NCBI RefSeq assembly: GCF_900182655.1
Contig: NZ_FXTC01000016.1
Location: 31,289 to 95,288 of the forward strand
Length of the DNA: 64,000 bases
From: Chryseobacterium rhizoplanae
GTDB lineage: Bacteria > Bacteroidota > Bacteroidia > Flavobacteriales > Weeksellaceae
Direction of reading: 5' to 3'
This document shows, one piece after another, positions 42,177 to 51,713 of the stretch. Numbering within the stretch: position 1 is the stretch's first letter; each line of letters opens with the position of its first letter. The position numbers were made by a program, and so were the translations under genes. The notes below the pieces were generated by a model. That model did no database searches and was not told the origin of the DNA. It was given only the letters and a program-made list of their open reading frames with translations.

Positions 42177-43382
42177 ATGAAAATTCTGCATACTGCCGAC
42201 TGGCATTTGGGAAAAAGACTGGATCGCTTTTCACGTATGGAAGAGCAAATTCTGGTAATGGAAGAGATCATAGGCATTGCCGATGAGGAACATGCAGATC
42301 TTATTCTAGTGGCCGGTGATCTTTTTGATAATTTTAATCCGGGTGTAGAAGCCGTTGAGCTTTTTTATAAAACCCTAAAACGTTTATCCCTGAACGGGAA
42401 ACGTCCTGTGATTGCTATTTCCGGGAATCATGATTCTCCAAGCTTAATCAACGCTCCTGATCCACTGGCCCGGGAATGCGGGATTATTTTAATAGGCCAT
42501 CCCAAAGCTGAGATCACGCCTTTCGGAACGGAATATTTCAACATTACAAACTCAAAAGCAGGTTTTATAGAAATGAAAATTGAGGGTACAGATTTCCCCA
42601 TAAGAATTCTTCATACCCCTTTCGCCAATGAAATCCGTTTAAAGGAATATTTTGGCGAAAATAAAGAGGAAGAAATCAATAAAGTGCTTTCAGAGACATG
42701 GAAAAGTCTTGCGGATCAGTTTTGTGATGATTCCGGAGTTAATCTTCTGACTGCCCATTTGTATATGAATAAGAGAGGTGCTGAAATTCTGGAAGAACCG
42801 GAAGGAGAAAAACCTATTAAAATCGGGAATGCAGATCTGATATTTTCCGACACTATTCCTGAGCAGATTCAATATACGGCATTAGGTCACCTTCATAGCT
42901 TTCAGAATATCGGAACGAAAGAAAAGCCCGTTGTTTACTCATCTTCTCCCCTTTGCTACAGTTTCAGTGAGGCAGGACAGACAAAGTACGTTTCGATTAT
43001 TGATGCAGAACCGGGAAAGGCAGTTACCTACGAGAAAAAAGCATTGAAAAAGGGACGAAATCTGGTAAGAAAAACATTTTCCTCTGTAGAAGATACAGTT
43101 CAATGGTTAGGTGAAAATCCGAACACATTTATAGAACTTACCCTGGAAAGTGAGACTTTTTTAACAGCTGATGAAAGAAGGTTAATTTATCAGTCTCATA
43201 ACGGGATTGTTCATCTTATTCCAAAAGTAAAAAACAGGGAGCTTGCTGAAGAGCAAGGCCATGAAATCAATTTAAATCAGAATATTGATATATTATTCAA
43301 AGATTATTTTAAATCTAAAAACGGCGGACAGGAAGCCAATGAAGAACTGATGAATTTGTTTAACGAAATTTTAAATGCATAA
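42177..43382 (+). CDS. sbcD: Exonuclease SbcD
   Basis: The 401-residue nuclease subunit has the Mre11-type metal motifs MKILHTADWHLGKRL (1-15), LVAGDLFDNFNPG, ISGNHDSP and ALGHLHSFQ. SbcD cuts hairpins and double-strand ends with SbcC in DNA repair. The start follows an AT-rich leader and the gene is three bases from sbcC. Confidence 0.96.
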   Translation: MKILHTADWHLGKRLDRFSRMEEQILVMEEIIGIADEEHADLILVAGDLFDNFNPGVEAVELFYKTLKRLSLNGKRPVIAISGNHDSPSLINAPDPLARECGIILIGHPKAEITPFGTEYFNITNSKAGFIEMKIEGTDFPIRILHTPFANEIRLKEYFGENKEEEINKVLSETWKSLADQFCDDSGVNLLTAHLYMNKRGAEILEEPEGEKPIKIGNADLIFSDTIPEQIQYTALGHLHSFQNIGTKEKPVVYSSSPLCYSFSEAGQTKYVSIIDAEPGKAVTYEKKALKKGRNLVRKTFSSVEDTVQWLGENPNTFIELTLESETFLTADERRLIYQSHNGIVHLIPKVKNRELAEEQGHEINLNQNIDILFKDYFKSKNGGQEANEELMNLFNEILNA

Positions 43383-43385
43383 GCC

Positions 43386-46300
43386 ATGATTCCTGTTCAA
43401 TTAACTATCGAAGGACTTTACTCTTATCAGGAACGCCAGACCATTGATTTCAGAAATCTTACTGAAGCTGGATTGTTTGGTATTTTCGGTGCAGTAGGTT
43501 CCGGAAAATCATCAGTATTGGAAGCCATTTCATTTGCTTTGTATGGAGAAACGGAACGTCTGAACATGCGAGACAAAAGGGCTTACAACATGATGAATTT
43601 AAAATCAAACAGTTCTTATATTGAATTTGATTTTGTGAATTATGAGAATAAACTCTTCCGTGCTACCCGTGACTTTAAAAGAAATTCAAAAAAATTCGAG
43701 GAGGTAAAGCCCAATGCCGTTACTTTCTATGAAAATATCAATGGTAAATGGGTTCCTTTGGATCACTCGAATGCAGAACTTATCATCGGTTTAAGCTATT
43801 CCAATTTTAAAAGAACCATCATCATTCCGCAGGGTCAGTTCAAAGAATTCCTTGAATTGGGTGCTGCAGAACGAACGAATATGATGAAGGAAATCTTTAC
43901 TCTTCAGAAATTTGATCTTCAGAACAACGTTTCTACACTGAATGTAAAAAACAGATCTGAACTGGACCAGCTTGAAGGACAGCTAAAAGGTTTTGAAGAA
44001 ATCAATGAGGAAAAAATCCAGATACAGAAAGAACAGCTGGCCGGGGAACAGAAAATACTCTCGGAAACGAATGCGAAACTTGAAAAGATTTTCAACACTT
44101 ATCAACAGCTGAAAAACTTAAAAAATGATTTTGACAGTTTACAGCAGAATAAGGAAAAATTCAGCAAACTTTCTGAAGAGAAACCTCAGATGGATGCGTT
44201 GGAAGCACAGACGGAATTATATGACCGTGTTTTCAGACTTTTCAATCCATTGATTATTGAGAAAAATAAGCTTTCAAAGGAAATTTCAGATAAGCGGAAC
44301 GAGAGAGAAGAACAAGTGAAAGTATGGCAGGAAACTGAAAAAGCTTTTACTATCATAAAAGAACAGCTCACTGCTCTTGAACCACAATTTAATGCTTTAG
44401 ATCATTCTAAAATTCAGGAAAATGACATGAGTCTTATTATTCAGATCCTGAAGTTTTCCGAAGAGATCAAAACCCTGAATGAAAGAACCCAGAAAGGTTC
44501 AGAAAAGGTAAAGGAGGTAGATCTCAATAAAGAGAAAATTCAAAAGACGATTGATGAACTTTCCTCACAGATTAAAATATTGAAAGAACAAAAACTGGAT
44601 TCCGCCCTACTTTCTGAAGTGGGATACTGGTTTATTCAACAAAAGAATTTAAAAAAGTTACAGCAGGAACAAACTGAAAAGATCGGGAAACATCAAAAAC
44701 AGATTGAAGAAATTGCTGAGGAATTAAAACCTTTTGCCTATAATGAAAATTATAAAGAAGATTTCAAAAACAGGAAAGAAACATTAGAAGTAAAGAAAAA
44801 AGAGCTTTCCCAAAAACTGGATCATCTTAAAATACAAAAAGAGCTTTCCCGTTTTGCCAGCGAGCTTCATGACGGAGAAAACTGTCCCCTTTGCGGTTCT
44901 AAGGAACATCCGCATATTGTGGAGTTTCATGATGTCAATGCTGAACTGCAGGAAATTCAGGAGAACATTACAGCCGTTGAGCAGGAAATAAACGGTCTTC
45001 AAAAGCAGGAAGCTGAAATTGATAAAATCCTGGACCGCAAAAAAATCTTTGAGGAACAGCTTCTTTCTGAGCAGAAAATTATTCTTCAGATACAGAAGGA
45101 TATTGAAAATCATATTCTGAATTTCACATGGAAACCATTCTCTCCGGATCAGGAAGAAGAATTTGAGAAAAAACGTTCCGACTCATTTGCTTTGGAAAAA
45201 AAGATTGAAGAAACGGAGCGAAACATTGCTTTGGAAAGAGAATCTTTAGAAAAAGAAAGCAAAACACTGGAAAAATATAAGAGTGCTTTGGAAGCTTTCC
45301 GGATGGAAGAAATTTCAAAGCAGGAACAGATCAATATCAGTCGTTCAGGTCTTAAAATTCTGGAATGGAATCTGTATGCTCAAAAGGAAATAACAGAGGT
45401 TGATGATGCGTATCAAAAGCTGGTACGATCTAATAAAGAAACTGAGGAAAACTATCAAAAGGCATTACAACAGGAAAAAATTCTTTCTCCAAAACTGGCA
45501 GAGCAAAAAGCTATTGTCAGCCAATCTGAAAAACAGATCACAGAGCTTGAGAAGGAAATTTCCGGTAATGAAGAAGCTATTACGAAAGCTTTGGCAGATC
45601 AGAATTTCATTGAGTTCAAAGAGGTTGAAAATATCTTAGTTCTGGATATCAATATTCAACATATGAGAGCTAAAATCCAGAATTTTAAAGTTGAATTTGA
45701 AGCGTTGAAGAAATTCATCGGCGAGTTGGAATTAAAACTGAGGGGACTTTCATTCGATAATGAACAATTTTCTCTGGCTGAGCAACAGTTCAGTGAGGCC
45801 CAAATTGAGCAGAAAAAAATCAGTGATTCTGTTGTAACAAAAACAGCAGAAATAGACCGACTGGAAAAAGAATTTGTAAAAAAAGGAGATCTTCTGAAAG
45901 AGCTGGCAAAGCTTCAGAAACGTTCTGAGAATTTAAAGGTCATGATGAATCTGTTTAAAGGAGCAGGTTTTGTACAGTACGTTTCATCGATTTATCTAAG
46001 ACAGCTTTGCGATCATGCCAATGTACGTTTTCATCGTATGACCAGAAACCAGCTGAGTCTGCAGCTTAATGAAAATAATGATTTCGAGATCATCGATTAC
46101 CTCAACGAGGGGAAAAGCAGAAGTGTAAAAACGCTTTCCGGAGGACAGGCATTCCAGGTATCTTTAAGTTTAGCATTAGCGCTGGCAGAAAGCGTTCAGG
46201 CCAATGCACAGGCAGATAAAAATTTCTTCTTTATTGATGAAGGTTTTGGAACTCAGGATACGGAATCTGTGAATATTGTATTTGAAACCCTTACCAATCT

Positions 46301-46421
46301 GATGAAAGAAAACAGGATTGTGGGGATTATTTCGCATGTTGAAGAGCTGAAGGAAAAGATTCCTACGGCTCTGAATATTATCAAAGACGAGGAAAGAGGA
46401 AGCGTGATTGAAATTATTTAA
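43386..46421 (+). CDS. sbcC: SMC-like ATPase SbcC
   Basis: The 1011-residue ATPase pairs with SbcD. It has Walker A GAVGSGKSS at 35-43, two coiled-coil arms, the zinc hook CPLC at 500-503, the ABC signature LSGGQ at 917-921 and Walker B FFFIDEG at 947-953. All core features of the Rad50/SbcC family are present, and the length fits. It is three bases downstream of sbcD and ends before a strong terminator. Confidence 0.97.
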   Translation: MIPVQLTIEGLYSYQERQTIDFRNLTEAGLFGIFGAVGSGKSSVLEAISFALYGETERLNMRDKRAYNMMNLKSNSSYIEFDFVNYENKLFRATRDFKRNSKKFEEVKPNAVTFYENINGKWVPLDHSNAELIIGLSYSNFKRTIIIPQGQFKEFLELGAAERTNMMKEIFTLQKFDLQNNVSTLNVKNRSELDQLEGQLKGFEEINEEKIQIQKEQLAGEQKILSETNAKLEKIFNTYQQLKNLKNDFDSLQQNKEKFSKLSEEKPQMDALEAQTELYDRVFRLFNPLIIEKNKLSKEISDKRNEREEQVKVWQETEKAFTIIKEQLTALEPQFNALDHSKIQENDMSLIIQILKFSEEIKTLNERTQKGSEKVKEVDLNKEKIQKTIDELSSQIKILKEQKLDSALLSEVGYWFIQQKNLKKLQQEQTEKIGKHQKQIEEIAEELKPFAYNENYKEDFKNRKETLEVKKKELSQKLDHLKIQKELSRFASELHDGENCPLCGSKEHPHIVEFHDVNAELQEIQENITAVEQEINGLQKQEAEIDKILDRKKIFEEQLLSEQKIILQIQKDIENHILNFTWKPFSPDQEEEFEKKRSDSFALEKKIEETERNIALERESLEKESKTLEKYKSALEAFRMEEISKQEQINISRSGLKILEWNLYAQKEITEVDDAYQKLVRSNKETEENYQKALQQEKILSPKLAEQKAIVSQSEKQITELEKEISGNEEAITKALADQNFIEFKEVENILVLDINIQHMRAKIQNFKVEFEALKKFIGELELKLRGLSFDNEQFSLAEQQFSEAQIEQKKISDSVVTKTAEIDRLEKEFVKKGDLLKELAKLQKRSENLKVMMNLFKGAGFVQYVSSIYLRQLCDHANVRFHRMTRNQLSLQLNENNDFEIIDYLNEGKSRSVKTLSGGQAFQVSLSLALALAESVQANAQADKNFFFIDEGFGTQDTESVNIVFETLTNLMKENRIVGIISHVEELKEKIPTALNIIKDEERGSVIEII

Positions 46422-46439
46422 CTGAAAGATTTTAAATGA

Positions 46440-46476
46440 CAAAAGCCACAAAAGAGTTGTTCTTTTGTGGCTTTTG
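46440..46476. terminator. Strong bidirectional terminator
   Basis: The 16-bp stem CAAAAGCCACAAAAGA and its complement with a 5-base loop lies between sbcC and the convergent LLM gene. Confidence 0.9.
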
Positions 46477-46495
46477 CTATCAATAAACTTCCCTG

Positions 46496-47521
46496 TTACA
46501 GTCCTTTTATAACGGGTTTTACTTCTTTTCCAAATAACTCAATAGACTTCATCATCACATCATGAGCAGGATCTCCTACATCCATGTGACCGATAAATCT
46601 GGTAATTCCGAAAATCTCTTTCATATAAGCAATTTTATCTGCTACTTCAGCCGGACTTCCGATAAATAAAGCACCGTCTTTGCTTCTTCCACCATCATAC
46701 TGCGCTTTTGTGTAAGGAGCCCATCCTCTGGAAGCCCCTATTCTATCCATCTGAGATTTATAATTATGGAAATACCCATCTACTGCTTTTTGATCATCAC
46801 TCACAAAAGTATGTGAATGAACGGCAATCTGCATCTTCGACACATCGTGTTCTGCTTTCTGGTATTCCTGCTTATAGAACTCGATCAGATTTCTAAACTG
46901 AATCGGCATTCCTCCAATGATGGCTACCACTAAAGGCATTCCCAATTGTGCTGCACTTAAAACAGACTGTGGAGTACCTCCTACCGCTCTCCAGATGGAA
47001 AGTTTTCCATCATTTTTTGCTCTTGGATATACCGTTTGATTCTGCATCGGAGCACGAAGTTTCCCAGACCAGCTTACGTTTTCTTCAGAATTAATTTTCA
47101 GTAATAATTCTAATTTTTCATCAAATAACTGTTCATAATCATTCAATGAATAACCATATAACGGAAATGATTCAATGAAACTTCCACGGCCCACGAATAT
47201 CTCAGCTCTTCCGTCAGAAATCAGATCCAGTGTTGAAAAATCTTCATATACTTTTACCGGTTCCGAAGAGCTCAAAACAGTAACTCCACTGGCCAGTTTT
47301 ATATTTTTTGTGATACTTGCTGCCGCTGCCAGAACTATTTCCGGAGAAGAAACAGCATAATCCGGACGGTGGTGCTCTCCCATTGCAAATACATCAATTC
47401 CTACCTCATCCATCAATTTTACCTGATCCAGTATTTCACGGATCTTAATTCCTGCATCTCTATATTTTCCGGTTGACTGGTCAAAAGCCAGATCACCGAA
47501 CATTCCTATTCCTAATTCCAT
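46496..47521 (-). CDS. LLM-class flavin-dependent oxidoreductase
   Basis: The 341-residue protein has the luciferase-like TIM barrel pattern: MELGIGMFGDLAF at the start, DVFAMGEHHRPDYAVSSPEIVLAAAAS, IKLASGVTVLSSSEPVKVYEDFSTLDLISDGRAEI and GRGSFIESFPLYGY. Such enzymes use FMN or F420. Substrate is unknown, and flavobacteria lack F420, so FMN is the likely cofactor. Confidence 0.92.
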   Translation of the reverse strand: MELGIGMFGDLAFDQSTGKYRDAGIKIREILDQVKLMDEVGIDVFAMGEHHRPDYAVSSPEIVLAAAASITKNIKLASGVTVLSSSEPVKVYEDFSTLDLISDGRAEIFVGRGSFIESFPLYGYSLNDYEQLFDEKLELLLKINSEENVSWSGKLRAPMQNQTVYPRAKNDGKLSIWRAVGGTPQSVLSAAQLGMPLVVAIIGGMPIQFRNLIEFYKQEYQKAEHDVSKMQIAVHSHTFVSDDQKAVDGYFHNYKSQMDRIGASRGWAPYTKAQYDGGRSKDGALFIGSPAEVADKIAYMKEIFGITRFIGHMDVGDPAHDVMMKSIELFGKEVKPVIKGL

Positions 47522-47642
47522 ATTGTTGATTTTAGTGATACAAAGTTACCACTATGGAAAATCAAAAACATTGATGTTTGGTAAGATCGACAGGTATTTT
47601 TTAAACACTAATAGCACTAATTTATCACTAATAACACGGATT

Positions 47643-47670
47643 GTCATTGCGAGCAAAGCGAAGCAATCTC
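47643..47670. repeat. Dispersed GTCATTGCGAG repeat
   Basis: GTCATTGCGAGCAAAGCGAA is a motif scattered through intergenic regions in many Bacteroidetes. It lies in the gap between two minus genes. Confidence 0.6.
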
Positions 47671-47711
47671 GATACAGTTATATAATAATATTAAAGGAAT
47701 TTTCAAGAAAA

Positions 47712-47734
47712 AATCCAGCCGTTCCGGCTGGATT
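47712..47734 (-). terminator. Terminator of the S9 peptidase gene
   Basis: On the minus strand AATCCAGCC/GGCTGGATT with a 5-base loop is followed by TTTTTC. Confidence 0.85.
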
Positions 47735-47740
47735 GTATTA

Positions 47741-49879
47741 TTATTTCTTCAGATATAAATCAAAATAATCTGTAATCTTCTGCATCAGGTGAACCCTGTC
47801 TTTTCCGATCACATTATGAGGATGTCCCGGATACGTAAAGTAATCTAACTGAACTCCGTTATCAACCGCAGACTTAATGAATTTTATAGAATGCTGCCAT
47901 ACTACCACATCATCCTGTGCCCCGTGAATCATCAGTAATTTCCCTTTCAGATTCTGAACTTTATCTAAAAGATTAGCTGCTGCATATCCCTGTGGATTTT
48001 CCTGTGGGGTATCCATATATCTTTCTCCGTACATGATTTCGTACATACTCCAGTCGATTACCGGTCCTCCTGCTACTCCTACTTTAAATACATCCGGCTT
48101 ACGAAGCATAAAGCTTGTTGTCATAAATCCTCCGAAGCTCCATCCATGGATTCCCATTTTATCTCCATCTACGTAAGGAAGAGATTTTAAGTACTCTACC
48201 CCTTTCATCTGGTCGTTCATTTCTGTAGTTCCAAGGTTTCTGAATACAGCCTGTTCGAATTTCATTCCACGGTTAGAAGAACCTCTTCCATCCATTGTGA
48301 AGATAATATATCCGTTCTGAGCCATATATTCGTACCAAAGGTTTCCTGAAGCCGGGAAGCTGTTTGTGATCAGCTGTAAGTGTGGTCCGTTATACAGATA
48401 AACAATGGCAGGATATTTTTTATTCGGATCAAAATTGGTTGGAAGAATGATTTTCCCATACAAAGGAGTTCCGTCATCTGCCTTTAGTTCTACATTTTTA
48501 ATTTCCGGTCTCTGATAATTTTTTAATGGATTTTCAGAAGTAAGAATATTTGTAGATTTTAAATTAGCTGTATTAATAATATTGGCAACTCTAGGTGAAT
48601 TGGCATTGCTGTAAGCATCGTAAAGGTAGTTTCCATCACTGCTTAAAGTTCCGGCATGCATTCCTTCTGCACTGTCCAGTCTCTGCATTTTGAAATTAGT
48701 CCAGTTGATTCTGTATAAATGTCTTTCCAAAGGAGTTTCTTTTGTTGAAGTGAAATAGATTTCCTTTTTCTTTTCATTGAATCCTAAAATATCTGTTACC
48801 AGCCAGTCACCTTTTGTGATTTGTGCTACCAGTCCTTTTTCTAAACTATAATGGAACAAGTGATTGTATCCCGTTCTCTGACTCTGCCAGATAAAGTCTG
48901 TATTGGAATTCGGGAAGAAAGTAAGTGGATGCTGCGGCTCTACATATTTGCTGTCTGTTTCTTCAAATAATGTTTTCACCAGTTCTCCGGTAGCAGCATC
49001 GTACTGATTCATTTTCATATGATTCTGACCTCTGTTCAGAACTCCTACAAAGATGTACTTAGAATCCGGGCTCCATGTAACGGCTGTTAAATATTGATCT
49101 TTTTCACCTTCAACTTTTAAGAAAGTCGTAGCCTGAGTTTTAATATTGAAAACCCCTAATGTTACCTGGTGAGAAGTCTGACCAGCCATCGGATATTTGA
49201 TATTGTGATTTACAGCAGGTGTTACAGACCAGTCAATGATAGGGTAATCTGCTACCATACTCTGATCCATTTTATAGAAAGCTACACTTTCGGAGTTGGG
49301 TGCAGGGAAAATTCCGGTATCAATTCCGAATTCATTTCTGTGAACCGCCTGTCCGCTGATGATATTTTCGTTGGCTTCGTTAGTTACAGCAATGGTCTTC
49401 CCATTTCTGTTTACAAATAAATTATTCTTTACTGTGAAGGCAAAAGTCTGACCATCGCCAAACATCTTCACATTTGCAGCATCCTGATCTACAACAGCTG
49501 TATTTTTTACTTTCCAGTCGTTTCCTGATTTTTCAATCCAAGACATTTTACCACCTGTAGTAAAATATCCATTGGAATTCCCAGTGAATTTGATGGCAGG
49601 AACAGCCTTCAGCTTATCGTTGGATAAGTTTCTATTCAGTTGGCTTAAAGAGATTAGTGTATCCTGTTTATTAGTTTTCAGATCTGTAATGAGATAACCG
49701 CCTTTCACAGCCTGGATATATGACTTTCCGTCTGCTGCCCATGAAAATTGGGAAATATTTTTCACTGCAAGGTTTGTTCTCATCCCATTTACAGCCTCTG
49801 CCATGGTAAATTTCTGGGTCTGGGCAAATGCTGAACTGCCCAAAACCAGCATCAATAAAGAAAATTTATGTAATTTCAT
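47741..49879 (-). CDS. S9-family (DPP4-like) dipeptidyl peptidase
   Basis: The 712-residue secreted protein has a signal peptide (KLHKFSLLMLVLGSSAFAQ). The N-terminal ~430 residues form a beta-propeller. The C-terminal catalytic domain has GIHGWSFGGFM with the nucleophilic Ser, DDVVVWQHS with the Asp and PGHPHNVIG with the His. Bacteroidetes DPP4 releases X-Pro dipeptides, so this is most likely such an enzyme. It is a single gene with its own terminator. Confidence 0.94.
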   Translation of the reverse strand: MKLHKFSLLMLVLGSSAFAQTQKFTMAEAVNGMRTNLAVKNISQFSWAADGKSYIQAVKGGYLITDLKTNKQDTLISLSQLNRNLSNDKLKAVPAIKFTGNSNGYFTTGGKMSWIEKSGNDWKVKNTAVVDQDAANVKMFGDGQTFAFTVKNNLFVNRNGKTIAVTNEANENIISGQAVHRNEFGIDTGIFPAPNSESVAFYKMDQSMVADYPIIDWSVTPAVNHNIKYPMAGQTSHQVTLGVFNIKTQATTFLKVEGEKDQYLTAVTWSPDSKYIFVGVLNRGQNHMKMNQYDAATGELVKTLFEETDSKYVEPQHPLTFFPNSNTDFIWQSQRTGYNHLFHYSLEKGLVAQITKGDWLVTDILGFNEKKKEIYFTSTKETPLERHLYRINWTNFKMQRLDSAEGMHAGTLSSDGNYLYDAYSNANSPRVANIINTANLKSTNILTSENPLKNYQRPEIKNVELKADDGTPLYGKIILPTNFDPNKKYPAIVYLYNGPHLQLITNSFPASGNLWYEYMAQNGYIIFTMDGRGSSNRGMKFEQAVFRNLGTTEMNDQMKGVEYLKSLPYVDGDKMGIHGWSFGGFMTTSFMLRKPDVFKVGVAGGPVIDWSMYEIMYGERYMDTPQENPQGYAAANLLDKVQNLKGKLLMIHGAQDDVVVWQHSIKFIKSAVDNGVQLDYFTYPGHPHNVIGKDRVHLMQKITDYFDLYLKK

Positions 49880-50025
49880 TGTATAAAATTGAATCCATCA
49901 AAAATAAGAAATAAAAACCATCCGTTAAGAAATGTTAAATTAAAACATTCATAAAATGGAATTCATGCTTTCAAAGAAATTATTTCTTAACTTAATAGTA
50001 GGATTTAAAGGGATCAGAATAGGTG

Positions 50026-50103
50026 AATTGTGAATCGTCAATCCGCTCCGCTTATCAATTTTTTAAATTTTGTTACAGCTATTCACCATTCATTTGCGAA
50101 GCA
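50026..50103 (+). repeat. GTGAAT dispersed repeat, copy B
   Basis: AATTGTGAATCGTCAATCCG to ATTCACCATTCATTTGCG, related to the copy at 30421-30509 with the same order of blocks. Confidence 0.7.
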
Positions 50104-50172
50104 ATATTGAGTATTGATGTAAAAAAATGAATTTCTTATCCTATATCAATGACTTGTATATACTCCCTATCC

Positions 50173-50180
50173 TAAATTTG
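50173..50180 (+). promoter_or_regulatory. yceI -7 box TAAATTTG
   Basis: A perfect TAnnTTTG match 34 bases before the ATG, with TTG at 50154-50156, 16 bases upstream. Confidence 0.55.
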
Positions 50181-50214
50181 CATCATTAATAACAAACAAA
50201 AAATACAAAATACA

Positions 50215-50727
50215 ATGGCAACAAAATGGATCTTAGACCCAACGCATAGTGAAATTACTTTCAAAGTAAAACACATGATGATCTCTAACGTAAAAGGAAG
50301 CTTCAGAACTTTCACTGCTGAAATTGAATCTGAAGACGAGTTTTTTGCAAACGCAAAAACTACAGCTACTATTCAAACAGATTCTGTATTCACAAACAAT
50401 ACAGACAGAGACAATCACTTAAAGTCTGCAGAGTTCTTCAACGCTGAAGTACATCCTACAATCACTTTTGAATCTCAGGCATTAAATAATTCTATTGTTG
50501 GAAATCTTACCATCAACGGAATTACAAAACCTGTAAATCTTGATGTAGATTTCGGAGGAATCAATGTAGATCCATGGGGAAATACAAAAGCAGGTTTTTC
50601 TTTTGAAGGAAAAATCAGCAGAAAAGACTTCGGATTAAACTGGAATGCAGCTCTTGAAGCAGGAGGCGTAATGGTAAGTGATGATGTAAAAGTAGCTGGT
50701 GAATTACAGTTTGTAAAACAAGCATAG
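50215..50727 (+). CDS. YceI-family lipid-binding protein
   Basis: The 170-residue protein is a YceI beta-barrel with TKWILDPTHSEITFKVKHMMISNVKGSF, ADDSIFT-like TIQTDSVFTNNTDRDNHLKSAEFFN and GKISRKDFGLNWNAALEAGG. YceI proteins bind isoprenoid chains. It lacks a signal peptide, as many flavobacterial copies do, so it is probably cytoplasmic. The gene has its own promoter and terminator. Confidence 0.94.
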   Translation: MATKWILDPTHSEITFKVKHMMISNVKGSFRTFTAEIESEDEFFANAKTTATIQTDSVFTNNTDRDNHLKSAEFFNAEVHPTITFESQALNNSIVGNLTINGITKPVNLDVDFGGINVDPWGNTKAGFSFEGKISRKDFGLNWNAALEAGGVMVSDDVKVAGELQFVKQA

Positions 50728-50744
50728 TAAATAACATATAGTAT

Positions 50745-50783
50745 AAAAGGTTCAGGGATTTTTCTAAAAGCCTTGAACCTTTT
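50745..50783 (+). terminator. yceI terminator
   Basis: The stem AAAAGGTTCAGGG/CCTTGAACCTTTT (one G-U pair) with a 13-base loop is followed by a long T-run. Confidence 0.85.
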
Positions 50784-50812
50784 ATTTTTTTATCCTCTTC
50801 AATAATTAATTT

Positions 50813-51640
50813 ATGAACCTCAACGATCTTCAAAACATAAGCAATAGTTTTAACAACACACAGAGAATGCCTGTTTTATTTCTTGGACATGGTTCACCTA
50901 TGAACGCCATTGAAGAAAACCAATTTGTACAGGGTTTCCGGAAAGCAGCCTCTGAAATTCCAAAACCTAATGCAATTCTTTGTATCTCTGCCCACTGGTA
51001 TACGGACGGAACTTTTGTAACGGCTATGGATATGCCAAAAACCATACACGATTTTTATGGTTTTCCAAAAGCCCTTTTTGATGTGCAGTATCCTGCTCCC
51101 GGAAGCCCAGAACTTGCAAAGGAAACAGCAGAGCTCCTTCTTCCTGTTGATGTAGAAGAGGATCATAGCTGGGGACTGGATCATGGCGCATGGTCTGTAA
51201 TCAAACATATGTATCCTGATGCAGATATTCCTGTGATTCAATTGAGCATTGACCATACAAAACCAGCCCAGTATCATTATGATCTGGCTAAAAGGCTTAA
51301 TAAGTTGCGTGAGAAAGGTATTCTGATCATCGGAAGCGGAAATATTGTTCACAATCTCCGCCTCATCGACTGGAAAAATATTAATACAGTAGGTGTCGGA
51401 TGGGATTGGGCAGTGGAAGCCCGTGAAAAAACCAACAACTGGCTACTTGATGGAAATTTTCAGAATATTATTGATTATCAGAAACAGGGAACTTTCTTAC
51501 AGTATGCTGTTCCTACCCCTGATCATTATCTTCCTTTATTGTATACTTTAGGGCTGAAAGATCAGTCTGAAGAGCTTACTTTATTCAACGATGAACTTAT
51601 CGGAGGTTCATTGAGTATGACGAGTGTAAGGATTGGATAA
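50813..51640 (+). CDS. ygiD: 4,5-DOPA extradiol dioxygenase-like protein
   Basis: The 275-residue protein has the DODA/YgiD motifs MPVLFLGHGSPMNAI (His ligand), CISAHWYTDGTFV, DHGAWSVIKHMYPDADIPVIQLSID and GSGNIVHNLR. The family opens DOPA-type rings with a non-heme metal. The physiological substrate in flavobacteria is unknown. A shorter start at residue 19 is possible. Confidence 0.93.
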   Translation: MNLNDLQNISNSFNNTQRMPVLFLGHGSPMNAIEENQFVQGFRKAASEIPKPNAILCISAHWYTDGTFVTAMDMPKTIHDFYGFPKALFDVQYPAPGSPELAKETAELLLPVDVEEDHSWGLDHGAWSVIKHMYPDADIPVIQLSIDHTKPAQYHYDLAKRLNKLREKGILIIGSGNIVHNLRLIDWKNINTVGVGWDWAVEAREKTNNWLLDGNFQNIIDYQKQGTFLQYAVPTPDHYLPLLYTLGLKDQSEELTLFNDELIGGSLSMTSVRIG

Positions 51641-51656
51641 TCTGATATTGCAATAA

Positions 51657-51690
51657 AAAAGGAAATACCTCAGCTGGGATATTTCCTTTT
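51657..51690. terminator. Bidirectional terminator
   Basis: The stem AAAAGGAAATA/TATTTCCTTTT with a 12-base loop lies between the convergent dioxygenase and subtilase genes. Confidence 0.8.
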
Positions 51691-51713
51691 CTTTTTATAA
51701 TGGTAATATTATT

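Larger units (their letters stand above)
49880..50214. other. Intergenic region with repeat and yceI promoter
   Basis: The stretch separates the divergent S9 peptidase and yceI genes. It holds the repeat copy at 50026-50103 and the yceI -7 box at 50173; I see no gene. Confidence 0.6.
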
